A stretch of DNA of 15,412 bases, taken from the NCBI GenBank assembly GCA_017984655.1, contig JAGNZB010000023.1:1-15412 (forward strand), written 5' to 3'. The notes under the pieces were generated by a model that made no database searches, had not been told where the DNA came from, and worked only from the letters and a program-made list of their open reading frames with translations. Below are positions 15,388-15,412 of this stretch, piece after piece (positions within the stretch are counted from its first letter, which is position 1; every line of letters starts with the position of its first letter). Source of the stretch: Candidatus Altimarinota bacterium. GTDB lineage: Bacteria > Patescibacteriota > Gracilibacteria > RBG-16-42-10. Position numbers and translations under genes: made by a program.

Positions 15388-15412
15388 CTTTTACGGCCGA
15401 ATACTATACGTT

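Overview
The window looks like a chromosomal segment from a Candidate Phyla Radiation (Patescibacteria) bacterium, probably of the Parcubacteria or a related lineage. This is an inference with three supports. There is a TraG/VirD4-like DNA-binding ATPase of the soluble type common in those genomes. There is a cysteine-rich zinc-ribbon protein with HKQYxIFNKQYTKEEY repeats, a family I associate with the same group. Most of the remaining genes have no recognisable family. The standard genetic code fits: TAA, TAG and TGA all end genes. Base composition is intermediate and even throughout, and I see no integrase, transposase, phage gene, CRISPR array, tRNA or rRNA.

Layout. At 2-622 (+) is the 3' end of an unrecognised gene. 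At 735-2678 (+) is a DEAD-box RNA helicase with a very long Ser/Arg/Gly tail. It is followed by a 113-bp inverted repeat built of AT-rich heptamers that encloses a factor-independent terminator. At 2924-5170 (+) is the TraG-like ATPase, convergent with an unknown 225-residue gene (5180-5857, -). At 5999-7675 (+) is the cysteine-rich zinc-ribbon protein, whose stop codon overlaps that of a convergent alpha/beta hydrolase (7672-8172, -). That hydrolase lies downstream of a TspO/MBR membrane protein (8289-8753, -). At 8905-10188 (+) is serine hydroxymethyltransferase (glyA), convergent with an unknown 215-residue gene (10209-10856, -). The right third is a minus-strand cluster read from right to left: a 1048-residue, largely disordered and helical protein (12226-15372), then, 22 bp downstream, a protein-kinase-fold protein (10968-12203), then the 215-residue protein.

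Functionally, the only confident housekeeping genes are the helicase (RNA remodelling) and glyA (one-carbon units and glycine). TspO and the hydrolase are likely co-transcribed. The kinase and the 1048-residue protein are probably one transcription unit and are the best candidates here for an undescribed two-component or three-component system.

Two window-wide patterns stand out. None of the ten complete genes has a visible Shine-Dalgarno sequence, and several have a -10-like hexamer only 9-12 bases before the start codon. Genes also alternate in strand with extremely tight convergent junctions (9 bp apart, 4 bp overlapping, 20 bp apart).
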